64,000 nucleotides of DNA. Origin: Batillaria attramentaria (taxonomy: Eukaryota > Mollusca > Gastropoda > Batillariidae). This document shows positions 43,166 through 53,149 of this stretch, piece after piece. The DNA is taken from the NCBI GenBank assembly GCA_018292915.2, contig JACVVK020000034.1, forward strand, positions 1,707,501 through 1,771,500, in the 5' to 3' direction. Below the pieces are notes generated by a model. The model was not told the DNA's origin and did no database searches. It was given only the letters and a program-made list of their open reading frames with translations. Positions within the stretch are counted from its first letter, which is position 1. Each line of letters begins with the position of its first letter. A program made the translations under genes and the position numbers.

Positions 43166-44410
43166 TTGGACACAATGGACGGCTCCAATCCTCTCAATCA
43201 AAAGGGTCGAGCCCCCAGAATTCAGCCAATCGCGTCCCGCGGCATACTGAGCACGACACAAGGCATGCTCTGGCAAACTTTTTTGCCGGACACTACGACG
43301 AGGGAAGAACGCGTAGTTTGATATGACTGAAACATGGAAATGAAGCACTGACGTCATTTGAGGAAAAAGGCCATTACGTCAATCACTTTCATCTTGAAAT
43401 CACCCGTTTTCCCGTACGTCATGCACGTACTTTTTAGAGCCTGATACGGTAACGGTTAAGCTGAGACTAAAAGATTAGTACGAGAGGTATAAACGGCGAC
43501 CATGGCGTGTTTGTGAAACACAAAGGGCTACTGAAACGTCAATACACGGTGATGATTGGCCCGGCGTAATGTGCCTGAGACTAGAACAAAGTTTCCGACA
43601 ATTTAAGCTCCCAGCAAAAAGCTTTCCGAAGTGTAAAAAAAAATTACAGAGTCTACCGTGCAAGCACAGTCAACCCTGTCACAGTTGCAGAGTTTTCAGC
43701 GCTTCGGGGACCCTTATAATACCAGAGCACGAGTTTGCCTTGGCATTATTTGGCTTTTGGTCAGTGAGCTAGGGATGTTGAGTGCTGCACGATCTTTCTC
43801 GCCCAGTGTCAAAACGCAAACTGAGCTGTGAATCAGGCTGCCCTTGGTTTTTGTTGGGGTTTCAGGGACGCTGAAAACTCTGCAACTGTGACAGAGTTGA
43901 CTGTGCTTGCACGGTAGACTCTGTAACATTTTTTTCACACTTCGGAAAGCTTTTTGCTGGGAGCTTAAATTGTCGGAAACTTTGTTCTAGTCTCAGGCAC
44001 ATTACGCCGGGCCAATCATCACCGTGTATTGACGTTTCAGTAGCCCTTTGAGTTTCACAAACACGCCATGGTCGCCGTTTATACCTCTCGTACTAATCTT
44101 TTAGTCTCAGCTTAACCGTTACCGTATCAGGCTCTAAAAAGTACGTGCATGACGTACGGGAAAACGGGTGATTTCAAGATGAAAGTGATTGACGTAATGG
44201 CCTTTTTCCTCAAATGACGTCAGTGCTTCCTTTCCATGTTTCAGTCATATCAAACTACGCGTTCTTCCCTCGTCGTAGTGTCCGGCAAAAACGTTTGCCA
44301 GACCATACCATGCCTTGTGTCGTGCTCAGTATGCCGCGGGACGCGATTGGCTGAATTCTGGGGGCTCGACCCTTTTGATTGAGAGGAGTGGAGCCGTCCA
44401 TTTTGTCCAA
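43166..44410. repeat. Large inverted repeat: two ~540 bp arms, 166 bp spacer
   Basis: The left arm (43166-43702) and right arm (43869-44410) are reverse complements with only scattered differences (well over 90 percent by eye). Paired landmarks: TTGGACACAATGG / TTTTGTCCAA at the outer ends, the CRE-like TGACGTCA at 43349 and 44215, inverted CCAAT boxes at 43226 and 44346, and GAGTTTTCAGCG / CGCTGAAAAC at the inner ends. No transposase frame. Sequence outside the arms is not palindromic. Confidence 0.92.
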
Positions 44411-45239
44411 AGTGTCCAATTGCAATGAGGTCGGGTGCCGAGCACCCAGTATAGCTTACTTACTAGGCTGATAAATCCCTAACCACTTGTGTGTTTTTAC
44501 AGATTACTCTGTCATTTTTTTTTGTTGACAGTATAACCTAAACACTTTGCAGGGTGAAAGAGTAGGTAATAGAGAACCCAAGAACCGTGTAATCGATAGT
44601 TTAAATGTTTTCATAAACACACAAATAAGCAAAACTAAAGGCCAAATTGCCATATTCCTATGCTCAGAACTATGCGTAGCCGTTGCACTCAGACAGGAAT
44701 GACTACGCTTCCCGACTTTAGACATACCTGAAGTGTCAAAACACAAGTTTGAAAAATGAGGAAAAAATAATGAGAGCAAAAACGTTACAGTCCTGTGTGT
44801 TGGACACCTGGCTCATACGGTAAAGGTTAATCAAGCTAGTCTCGGATTTAGTCCTAGTCTTTCTCACTGCATCAGGCCCCAGGCGTTAACACGAAGCCCA
44901 GGTCAAACAGTGACACCTTCATCTTCCGAAAGAATCATTCCCGCCTACACGGGAAATGAATAGGGTGGATTTCAATTTATCGAGGTTTATTACAACATCC
45001 GAAGACGTCATTCGGAAGCAGTTACAGCGCACTATATTTTATACGCATCTAGGATTGCACGTATGGAGGGTAAATTTATATTGTTTTGTTTCTTTTGTTT
45101 TTACAAGACTGCACAGGCGTAGGAAGGGCAGTTTCTGTCCTTTTCAGTTTGTTTTGTCATACAACAGGTCATGAAAGTGCAAGAGAGCACAGTGCGTTAA
45201 GAGGGGAAGACAGTCGGTCGCTTCTTTGAAGGTTTCACA
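44411..45239. other. Unassigned sequence
   Basis: About 830 bp without recognised repeat or exon. Frames of 70-90 codons lack motifs. Confidence 0.4.
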
Positions 45240-45385
45240 TAGTTTTCCCACCATACACGGGTGATATCAAAGACGGTGCAATGAGGGCAAAGCCGGTACA
45301 AATATTTGCCCCCAACCAGGATTCGAACTCACGCCCCGAGCGTTGAAAATCCAACGCTGCACCAACTTGGCTGCCCAAGCCCTCC
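45240..45385 (-). mobile_element. SINE-A copy (minus), tail lost
   Basis: Plus strand shows TTTTCCCACCATACACGGGT, GATATCAAAGACGGTGCAAT, CAAATATTTGCCCCCAACCA and GGATTCGAACTCACGCCCCG. The head end is diverged (CAACTTGGCTGCCC). The CACCCA-type tail is not visible. Confidence 0.85.
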
Positions 45386-45772
45386 AGCGGAAGATAAGTA
45401 GCGTGGTCACTTCAGATTGAGCATCTCAAGGTGAAAAAGAGGGAGAGACACATACCGTGTCCCCCTTACCCTCCAACTGCACGCGTCGATTTCGCCTCTC
45501 ATCTCATCTCTGTCACAGTTGATAGTCACTACTCGCAAGTAGGTCGATCCGTCTCCCATCAGTGCACTGCGAGCGTGACTCGTAAGGAGGCACAAAGGTC
45601 TACGCCGCGCGAGACACGCGAAGCAACCGAACTGGAACCGATGCACTACGTCAACAATTGATCACATCCGCAAAGTAGTTCCGGGGAAACGTGAGGCTAG
45701 TTTGATTATCGTCGGTTTAGTTGTACATCTTTAGCGTGTTGTTAAGAGATTTCATCGCAGATTAGACATCAG

Positions 45773-46063
45773 GGCCCGTATGTAAAACTCGATGTTAATT
45801 TAACCCACGGCTATGGGCCAAACCCAGACTAGGACAAAAGAAACCCCAAAACAAAACGAAATGAAAAAGGAAGTGAAGAAAGAAAGACAAAAATCCTTTT
45901 AAATAACGACATCGGCACCTTGCTGGAATGGACCCGCTTCCTGATTTAAACAACAACAACAACAACAACAACAACAGAAAATTTAACCCTAGAGCTAGTT
46001 TAGTTCGAGGTTAGACTCTAACCCGGGGCTAAACTCCCTAACCGCGGCTTTTACATGCGGGCC
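45773..46063 (-). mobile_element. MITE-H copy 5, inverted, CAG/CTG flanks
   Basis: 291 bp in the opposite orientation to the other five. The left flank is CAG (45770-45772), the right CTG (46064-46066). The plus strand reads GGCCCGTATGTAAAACTCGA at the left and TTTTACATGCGGGCC at the right. It carries a CAA expansion (45950-45973) in the A/T-rich centre. Confidence 0.93.
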
Positions 46064-46385
46064 CTGTACTGCCAAACACATGGAAAAGGACACCGGGAGA
46101 TAAATGGCGCTTTTCCGTCAATTTTTCCAAACTGTGGCTGAGACTAGATGGCGGTGACGTCACAGCTCAGCTCGGCCATCCGGGCACCCCAGGGGGAGAC
46201 AAAGAGCTTGGTAACTTAGAGTGCACATCTCAAGGTGAACAAGAGGGAGAGCCACCTACTGTGTCCGCAAGATCAGCCATTGTCACCCTGGTGACACGAG
46301 AAGGCAAGCTAAAGAAATGTTCCTATTACAGTTGTTGTTGTCGTCGTCGTAGACGTCGCGGGCTTTTGCCGTTGGGGGTTCCTCA

Positions 46386-46790
46386 AACTGTCGCATTCAC
46401 CAGCACAATACATTTTCAGCCTGTTTCGAGATTATTGCCTGCATGAGTTGTCTCCCTTGCCGCAACAAGCACGCATTTTTCGTGGCAGAGCATAAAGCTG
46501 CCATGAAAAATGCATGCATGCTGCGGGTCTGTGTATGCACGGGGGACAACTCATGCAGGCAATAATCTCGAAACTGGCTGAGCATGTACTGTGCTGGTGA
46601 ATGCGACAGTTTTGACCGCTTCTGTGCACACTGTGAAATAAAACGGGGACCTCAAAGTTGTTCGCAACTGTCCATTTTCCTTGTCACCGAGTATTTTTAT
46701 TTTTTTCTTTCTTAGCTCGGCTCGGTCTCGGTTAGCCAGAGTTGGCCGTCGTCGCAGGGGCCATGAGTGATCGACGGACCCGGAACAGGG
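46386..46790 (+). repeat. REP-1 copy 3, with ~110 bp foldback
   Basis: 46386-46492 and 46496-46611 are inverted copies (CTGTCGCATTCACCAGCACA against TGTGCTGGTGAATGCGACAG; GATTATTGCCTGCATGAG against CTCATGCAGGCAATAATC). The shared REP-1 body follows (TCTGTGCACACTGTGAAATA, CTTGTCACCGAGTATTTTTA, CTCGGCTCGGTCTCGGTTAG, GGACCCGGAACAGGG). This is the most complete copy and shows that the family has a hairpin end. Confidence 0.85.
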
Positions 46791-46875
46791 TTGGGGGTTC
46801 CTTAGCTGAGCACTCCCAGGGCCACCGGATGGGACGAGAAGGTTGCGAGTTCAGTGGTCTTCGCGAACCCTACCG

Positions 46876-47042
46876 CACGGGGTGGCCGAATGGTAGAGCG
46901 TTGGACTTTCAATCTCGAGTTGTGAATTCGAATCCTGGCTGGGGCCAAATATTTGTGCCGGCCTTTTGCTCGTTGCCCCGTCTTTGATATCACCCTTACA
47001 TAGTGGGAAAAGGGCGTTAAGCCATCAAGCAATCACCCATCC
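46876..47042 (+). mobile_element. SINE-A copy, near full length
   Basis: A box TGGCCGAATGG, B box AATTCGAATCC, body CAAATATTTGTGCCG and TTTGATATCACCC, tail CAAGCAATCACCCATCC. The anticodon-like segment has lost a few bases (TTTCAATCTCGAG). Confidence 0.9.
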
Positions 47043-47077
47043 TCTCCACCAGATGGGCAGCCACAATCAGACTTCAG

Positions 47078-47353
47078 GGCCCGCATGCAAAAGTCGGGTT
47101 AGGGATTTTAGCCCCGGGTTAGAGTCTAACCTCGAACTAAACTAGCTCTTGGGTAAAATTTTCTGTTGTTTTTTGTTTCAAATTATGAAGCGGGTCCATT
47201 GCAGCAAGGTGCCTATGCCGTTATAGAAGGATTTTTTTCTTTCTTCGATTCCTTTTTTTTTAAATTTAATTTTGTTTTGGGGTTTCTTTTGTCCTAGTCT
47301 GGGTTAGGCCCGTAGCCGTGGGTTAAATTAACCTCGACATTTACATACGGGCC
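47078..47353 (+). mobile_element. MITE-H copy 6, CAG/CTG flanks
   Basis: 276 bp, the shortest copy. Flanked by CAG (47075-47077) and CTG (47354-47356). The left end GGCCCGCATGCAAAA has one change. It sits 35 bp after a SINE-A copy. Confidence 0.92.
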
Positions 47354-47728
47354 CTGGAGGATTGTATGTCTTTTACAGGAATCGGGGATGGTGGATACGG
47401 GTTAGTTTAACGTCCTTTGTCAGCAACCAGTGCGATTTCAACAGCCATCTTGTGTACTACTCCGACACATTCTCTCTAAACTGCCAACACAGCGCTTCCA
47501 GCATGTCTCCTATATAAGATGGCTACCTGTCCAAAAAGACCACCCGCCACCTTTCCCTTGTCTCCCTACACAGGTTTGTTTGTAAAGATACCAAGACAAC
47601 GATTACTGCAGGATTTCTAACCTGCCCCTGTATACGATGGTCAGACGTCACGAGATGACCACCTGGTTTCCCACACAGGTGTGTGTTTAGGCGAAAGGTC
47701 TGTTTACTGAAAACAAATCAATCCCCTA
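47354..47728. other. Unassigned sequence
   Basis: GGTTAGTTTAACGTCCTTTG near 47401 resembles a reverse SINE-A tail. Otherwise nothing recognised. Confidence 0.4.
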
Positions 47729-47879
47729 CGGGGATGGTTATGCGCGTCAGTCTGCGGAGCCTGAAGCAAACGGGTTCGAATTCCTTGGTGGGCAGGAATT
47801 TGATTGGGGATTGCTTTCCTCACTAAATCGGGTCAAATTCACGTGCAGACTCGTTTACGGTGCCTGGCCTGCCTTCGTG

Positions 47880-47961
<82 letters not shown>

Positions 47962-47985
47962 AAAGCTCCCATATCGTTCGGGAAG
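47729..47985 (+). mobile_element. Possible tRNA-derived SINE (SINE-D), single copy
   Basis: GGGGATGGTTATGCGCGTCA, then ACGGGTTCGAATTCC, are spaced like A and B boxes. GGTCAAATTCACGTGCAGAC, an AC array and CGTTAAAGCTCCCAT follow. With only one copy here the family cannot be confirmed. Confidence 0.4.
47881..47958. repeat. AC microsatellite
   Basis: About 39 perfect AC units, inside the SINE-D candidate. Confidence 0.95.
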
Positions 47986-48565
47986 AACCGCGGAATGGCA
48001 AACAGTTCATGCCATTCATGAAAAAAGAAGAAGAAAGAAACAAAGAAAGAAAAAAAAAGACATCAAAAACAAGGATCATGTTGTACAAATGCGACACATT
48101 TCCCCACTGGGGGAGCAGCCAAGATCAGTTTCCCTAATTACGATGGTAAAAGAAAACACGATATACTCGTACCAGTCTGAATGCTGACTACTACTGTACC
48201 AGTCTCGATACTGACAACTACTGTACCAGTAACACAGAGATCAAAGGGCGGGCGTGAGCACCACAAGGGTAGTACTTCCTCTGCCATTCACTTTACAAGT
48301 CCTGCTTGCCAGTACCAAAGTTGCTTTACATTCCATCATTGTAAGTGCCATTCACGTTTTCATTCTGCATGCGTTTGACGATTTGTTTAGATAAAACTGT
48401 TATTTTATTTTATGCTAAGCGCTATTTCTTATTATAATAATACTAATGATAAAGATGATAATCATCATCATCATCATCATCCCGTTCTTATAGGTTCTTC
48501 ATCCCAGTTACTTGAATCACCTCAGCGGACATCAAAAGTCACTATCCCAGCAGATCGGGAAAACT

Positions 48566-49060
48566 TGCAAATGAATGGCAGTGGCCTTGGCGTTCGTGAA
48601 AATTTGAAAACGGCAGTGGCCCTGGCTTTCGGGAAAACTCGAAAATACCAATGTAACTGGCGTTCGGTAAATTTGAAAATAGCAGTGGTCTTGGCGTTTG
48701 TGACAATTTGAAAATGGCAGTGGCCCTTGGAGTTCGGGTAAAACCAGAGAGACTACATTGTAATGTAGTCTCTCTGGTAAAACTCAAAAACCGTGACGCC
48801 AATGTCCTTGGTGTTCGGGAAATTTGAAAATGCCGCGCCAATATTCCTGGCGTTCGGGAAATGTGGAAATGCCAATGTCCCTGGCGTTCGGGAAAACTCG
48901 AAAATGCCAATATCCCTGGCGTTCGGGAAATTTGAAAATGCCGCGCCAATGTTCCTGGCGTTCGTGAAACCTCGAAAATGCCAATGTCCCCGGCGATCCG
49001 GAATTTGAAAATGGCAGTGGCCCTGGCGGTCGGGAAAACTCGAAAATGGCAGGGAAAGTA
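48566..49060. repeat. Minisatellite, units about 34-38 bp, two alternating types
   Basis: About thirteen units of CCCTGGCGTTCGGGAAA-, then either TTTGAAAATGCCGCGCCAAT or ACTCGAAAATGCCAATGT. Earlier units (48566-48730) have AAAATGGCAGTGG instead. It lies just downstream (minus sense) of the candidate exon at 49145-49451, so it is probably in that gene's first intron. Confidence 0.9.
48743..48778. repeat. Perfect 17 bp-arm palindrome inside the minisatellite
   Basis: ACCAGAGAGACTACATT, a GT loop, then the exact reverse complement. It sits where a unit would otherwise continue, so it was inserted into, or formed within, the array. Confidence 0.95.
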
Positions 49061-49144
49061 CCTGTGTATTCCTGTTACTACTAGTAGGAAAAGTGAAAAA
49101 ACAAAACAAAACCCTGATCAGCGCGCTTTGCACAGTGGACTCAC

Positions 49145-49451
49145 CTTTGGTAGTATGCAGGAGCTCCGTGTCGTGTGAGTGTCCGCTGGCCACGTCCAGA
49201 TACACGCCGCTCCCAGACTCGAGGGTCAGGTCTTCGTCGTCACTCACGTCAAGGGACAAGATGGCCGCGGTCAAGGTCGTCGGGGTGGTGCCACGGCCTC
49301 CTCCTCCTCGGCCTCCTCCTCCGCCACCTCCACCGCCCCCTCCCCCTCCGCCAGCGTCGCGCGTGACGTGGTGGCCGAGTCTGGTCCGCAGCATATCTGA
49401 GAGAAAGATGAGGTTGATGACAGCCACTAAAAGAGCGGTCACAGCGGGCAT
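49145..49451 (-). CDS. Candidate first coding exon: membrane-anchored or secreted protein, unassigned
   Basis: The minus strand ATG (GGAGTATGCC, A at -3) opens 102 codons plus one base and ends CCAAAG|GTGAGT, a consensus splice donor. Residues 1-19 (MPAVTALLVAVINLIFLSD) are hydrophobic and would act as a signal anchor or signal peptide. Then come MLRTRLGHHVTRDA, a run of about 14 Gly plus RGGGGRG, TTPTTLTAAIL and an acidic DVSDDEDLTLESGSG. Short N-terminal anchor plus flexible linker fits a type II Golgi-type protein, but no enzyme domain is visible. The GC-rich CpG-bearing context is unlike the rest of the window. Caveat: CTTTCTCTCAG at about 49398-49408 could also act as an acceptor, giving a different 5' structure. 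Confidence 0.5.
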
Positions 49452-49640
49452 ACTCCTGACCAGACCACGTCACGACCAGCACGACGACACCCACAACAAC
49501 GCCTACAACCACCACAGACCATCAGCGCTGACTTCGGCATGGGCCCGGCTTGTAAAGGGGGGATCAGCGACACAGGCACAAAGTAGTAACAGCAGCAGCG
49601 GCCGTGGTCGTCGCTGCTCTTGCAACCCGTAGCGCAACCC
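49452..49640 (-). promoter_or_regulatory. GC-rich upstream region of the 49.1-49.45 kb exon
   Basis: CpG-bearing sequence upstream (minus sense) of the ATG. Contains GTTGTTGTGGGTGTCGTCGT-type repeats and short upstream ATGs in other frames. No TATA box was seen. Promoter/5' UTR is inferred by position only. Confidence 0.25.
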
Positions 49641-51179
49641 TGCCAAAAAATCAGCCCGGTGTTTCCCACGGCCAGCATGCCACGCTACGGTACACAGGCC
49701 CCGTGCGTACACAGTGTGAAGAGGGAGGAGGAGGGTAGACCGGCCCTATACCATGCATACAGACTAGTCAGTACAACCCTCCGACACGCCACACCGTATA
49801 CCACCACCACACCACCGGTGCTTTAGCTAGACTTCTTCTACGCGTCTTTCGAGTCTGTGAAAGATCAGTTGCTCCGGCTCCCGTCTTGCCTCACGTGCTT
49901 TTTACTACAATTACTACAGCGCCCCTGGCGAGGGTACGCACGCTGCTGTTTCAAACATACAATCCTCTCTCTCCTCGCTCGGCAACGCTCAGCAATCACG
50001 TCAGGCATCAGCGGCAAATACATCAGCTGCCGGCAAGAAGAAGAAGAAGAAAAAAAAAAAAATGGAAAGAAAGAAAGAGAAAAAAATTCGCGCTGCTCTG
50101 ACACAACTAAATAATTGTTCTTCGGCTGTTTTATGGCCTTCTGTTGCTGAGGATGCGAGGTGTAAAACACTCAGGCAAACAAAAACCTGTCAGCGCCAAC
50201 ACACGTAACAGTTCCAAACAGGTGCTGCACTGGTCGAGTGTCTAGTCTGCTCGCTTCAGTCCCAGTCTCAAGTCAGTCGCCTCAGTTCCTCAGAGCGGTT
50301 ATGTTATGTAGATCTACGTATGTATACATGTGCCGCGGACGGATGCCACGAAACCAGGGCAACCGGCGTAGAACCGCAGACAGGAAGAACATGAAATAGT
50401 TATCGGCCGTGGCAAATGAGCTGCCAGAGTGATGAAAAGAACCAGCAGACTTGAATAATCTTGTCCGGACAAGATAACTTGGAGAGGTGTAGCGTTAAGT
50501 TTTACGCGGCAGTTGCAGTATTGGGTCCCGCCAGTCAGTGTGTGTACACACAACATTTGGCGGCAGTCTGGTTGCGTTGAAACCAGAGCGCACATTGCAA
50601 AGGCGATGATGCAATGCATGCGGAAACTATGATGGCGCATGTCCCAGTTGCAGTGACAGCTTGCACCGCATGAGTAGGACACGGCCGGCAACACAATAAG
50701 TGAGTGAAGCTGGGTGTCAAAAGCCGTGCTGAAACTAGCACAGCATTCAGTTTTTCTTTTCGCAAAACAGAATCGACCTTGAAACGTTCATTTACACAAC
50801 GTTAGCTGGGTCTGTTTTTTCCTTTCCAAACACCCTTCCCTCAATGACCCGCGAAATCCACCTCCTTCCCCCTCTACCTACCCCTCCAACCTCAGTCACC
50901 CCCCCCCCCGCCCCCCGGCATAGCGCGTCCACTGAAGATACATCGAGATGGCAAAAGCACATCCTCGCCGCACCATTTGGACGCGGGACCGTCCGTGATA
51001 AATGAAATCTTGCATAATGCCCATTTAAACTCGGCTGGCAGATCGAAGGTCAGTATTTGAGATCGATAACTAAACAGCTGAAATCGATCTCAGCCAGCCA
51101 AGGCTGTTGCCAGAAATCCGCAGTGTCACACAGTCACTATGATGGCCAAGTGTTGCTGTTTCAGCGGCCACATCAGTAT
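49641..51179. other. Unassigned sequence
   Basis: About 1.5 kb. AAG/AAAG-rich patch at 50036-50090 and C-rich patch at 50898-50917. Frames of up to 126 codons on the minus strand (50314-50694) have no recognised motif. May be upstream flank of the 49.1 kb gene candidate. Confidence 0.35.
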
Positions 51180-51345
51180 ATGCCAACGGAATTTTATATA
51201 TATTTATATTGTAACATTCTATACAGGTATCTGTATGTAATGTTAGTTTTATTGATTAGCAGTGTTTTTTTTAGAATTTGTTGACGCCGCAAATCAATTG
51301 CCTCCTCTGTGGGGACAATAAAGGAATCGAATAAAGGAAAGGATT
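51180..51345 (+). mobile_element. LINE 3' end with AATCGA-type tail
   Basis: A T-rich stretch, then CAATTGCCTCCTCTGTGGGG, ACAATAAAGGAATCGAATAA. The phrase with GTGGGGACAATAAAG is a frequent LINE terminus. No coding part recognised. Confidence 0.6.
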
Positions 51346-51489
51346 TGACTGAATCGAACTGAATTGTAATTGTGTATACTGACACATTGGCTGACCGGCA
51401 ACGACTAGAACATCGCTGGTGATGCAATGACTCTGAGGATGCTCTTCATGCCATTCTGAGGACGCCGCACTGAACAGCTGTATTTCAAG

Positions 51490-51530
51490 TCACAGAGGAC
51501 AAATCCGACAGTTCGGGTGGATGAAGGGTG
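51490..51530. repeat. Direct repeat, copy 1 of 2
   Basis: GTCACAGAGGACAAATCCGA, CAGTTCGGGTGGATGAAG; the same 38 bp, with one change, recurs at 51797. Confidence 0.9.
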
Positions 51531-51796
51531 AGTATTGTAAGGCTTAACGCCGCGTCGGCGACAAAGACTAATTCGCGGCAGCCACAAGTTTGAAGGCTCC
51601 TTCGTTATAAAAAGCTGCTTTAAAACAACTTGTAAATATAGGCTAAAAGTTTAGAGGTTAAATGAGATTGTACCAGTCTTGGGATACCACGAGTGCAAAA
51701 CGCAAAGCATGGGACGTATACAATCATGCATAAGTAAAAACAAAATGTTCAAATTTTATGAAACATACTGACTTCCCGAAAGAAGCCAAAAATCAG

Positions 51797-51834
51797 GTCA
51801 CAGAGGACAAATCCGACAGTTGGGGTGGATGAAG
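51797..51834. repeat. Direct repeat, copy 2 of 2
   Basis: GTCACAGAGGACAAATCCGA, CAGTTGGGGTGGATGAAG; about 308 bp from copy 1. The sequence between has no other recognised feature. Confidence 0.9.
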
Positions 51835-52114
51835 CGTCTCAGATCAGCCTGCAGCTCAAGGGCAAAAAAAGAGAGAAGGGAAACACAGACGCAGAAAATG
51901 AAGCGGGATGTGGGGGTGGCGGCCGGAAAACGAGAGAGAACCCAGAGAGAGGAGGGACCGGCGTAAATGTAGACGTAAAGAGCGAGACAGACACAACAAC
52001 CTGAACAAGGCGTCACAAAACGTGTACAGCAGCAGGACCAGACTGAACCGTCGCCTGGTGCCAGTCACCTATGCCGGCACGCTCGCTGTCATTGTTCGGA
52101 GACGTGGGTTGCGG

Positions 52115-52268
52115 TTGTTTTAGTCCTTTTCCACCACATAGAGATGATATCAAAGATACGACGACGAGGAAAACACCAGTACAAACTCGGTTTGCCTCCC
52201 AGCGGCCGGAGTTCGAACCCACGACCACAGCCGCGACGCCGGCTCTACCAACTCGGCTATTCCGAGCC
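52115..52268 (-). mobile_element. SINE-A copy (minus), diverged
   Basis: Plus strand has AGTCCTTTTCCACCACATAG, GATATCAAAGATACGACGAC, GGAGTTCGAACCCACGACCA and TACCAACTCGGCTATTCCGA. The body around ATTTGGCCCCAG is replaced by CTCGGTTTGCCTCCCAGCGG. Confidence 0.8.
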
Positions 52269-52360
52269 CATATTTGTGCTGGCTTTTTCATCGTGCCCCG
52301 TCTTTGATATCACCCTATGTGGTGGAAAAGGACGTTAAACCCCTAAACACCCCCCCCCCC
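52269..52360 (+). mobile_element. SINE-A copy, 5' truncated, abutting an inverted copy
   Basis: ATATTTGTGCTGGCTTTTTC through AAGGACGTTAAACCCCTAAA and a long C-rich tail that extends to about 52440. It meets the minus-strand copy tail-outward, forming a head-to-head pair. Confidence 0.85.
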
Positions 52361-52440
52361 CGAGCCCCCCCCATCCCCCCACGCTATTCCGAGCCCCCCC
52401 CCATCCCAGCCCACCCCCATCCCCTCCCCCACCCCCAAAC

Positions 52441-52972
52441 CACCAGTGCTGAACTGAAACATCCGTCAAGATAATCATACCCGCCAGAGTAAAGTCAGGT
52501 TCCACCCGGTGGCGCGATACAACCGACTCGGAGCCTCCGACTTCGCCAGTCCCCCGATAGTCTCAGTGAAACTGAACAGCATCATGCATGATGGAGCTGG
52601 CGATGAAAGATCCGGCAGATGAAAGCTATACGTAAGGTCACGTGACACGCCGCAATCGCCACCGCAGAAACGTAAGATGGGACCGGCTCCCTTTCATCGG
52701 CCCGTTATCGTTGCCGATCCTGTCAACACTTTTTCTGCGAGCTCTCCCGGCTGATGGCCTTCCAGATAATCTCGGTTTCTCTCGACGAGTGAAACGAGAA
52801 AAGGCTGCACAACGGAAACTGAGCCACGTAACGGATTGCGAGGAAGTGAGTCTCCTCAGCTTAGTTTTGTTTTCTTGCTGGGGTCAAAATCGAGGCTTCC
52901 CTGAGAACATGTACTATCGATACTGACAGAAAGAAGAGAGATCAGATAGTACGTTCTGGCAGGGAACCCTCG
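52441..52972. other. Unassigned sequence with a weak exon candidate
   Basis: A plus-strand frame up to GAGGAA|GTGAGT at about 52851 is open upstream for some 70 codons (LPADGLPDNLGFSRRVKREK region). The donor is good, but there is no in-frame ATG near the start and no recognised motif. A CACGTG E-box lies at 52639. Confidence 0.25.
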
Positions 52973-53045
52973 AAATATTTGTGCTGGCCTTTTTCGGTCT
53001 CGTTGTTGCCCCGTCTTTGATGTCAGCCATACACCCACCCACCCC
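52973..53045 (+). mobile_element. SINE-A fragment
   Basis: AAATATTTGTGCTGGCCTTT, CCCCGTCTTTGATGTCAGCC joined directly to CACCCACCCACCCC. Lacks the head and the GTGGTGGAAAAGGACGTTAA block. Confidence 0.8.
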
Positions 53046-53149
53046 TCTTGCTCCAGAAACACCTCACCTCAACCAAAGACCCTATAATGCCGGCTGCGCT
53101 GCTGTAGCTCTTGCTTAAAAGTCCTTGCTGCCTCCATTCAGTGTGTCCG

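Noticed and set aside
43475..43938. Two similar short proteins on opposite strands (LQSLPCKHSQPCHSCRVFS)
   Set aside because: Both frames are the same arm sequence of the large palindrome read on each strand.
48753..49144. Continuation of the 49451 frame into FPNARDIGIF-type peptide repeats
   Set aside because: It lies beyond a consensus splice donor and reads the minisatellite in the putative intron.
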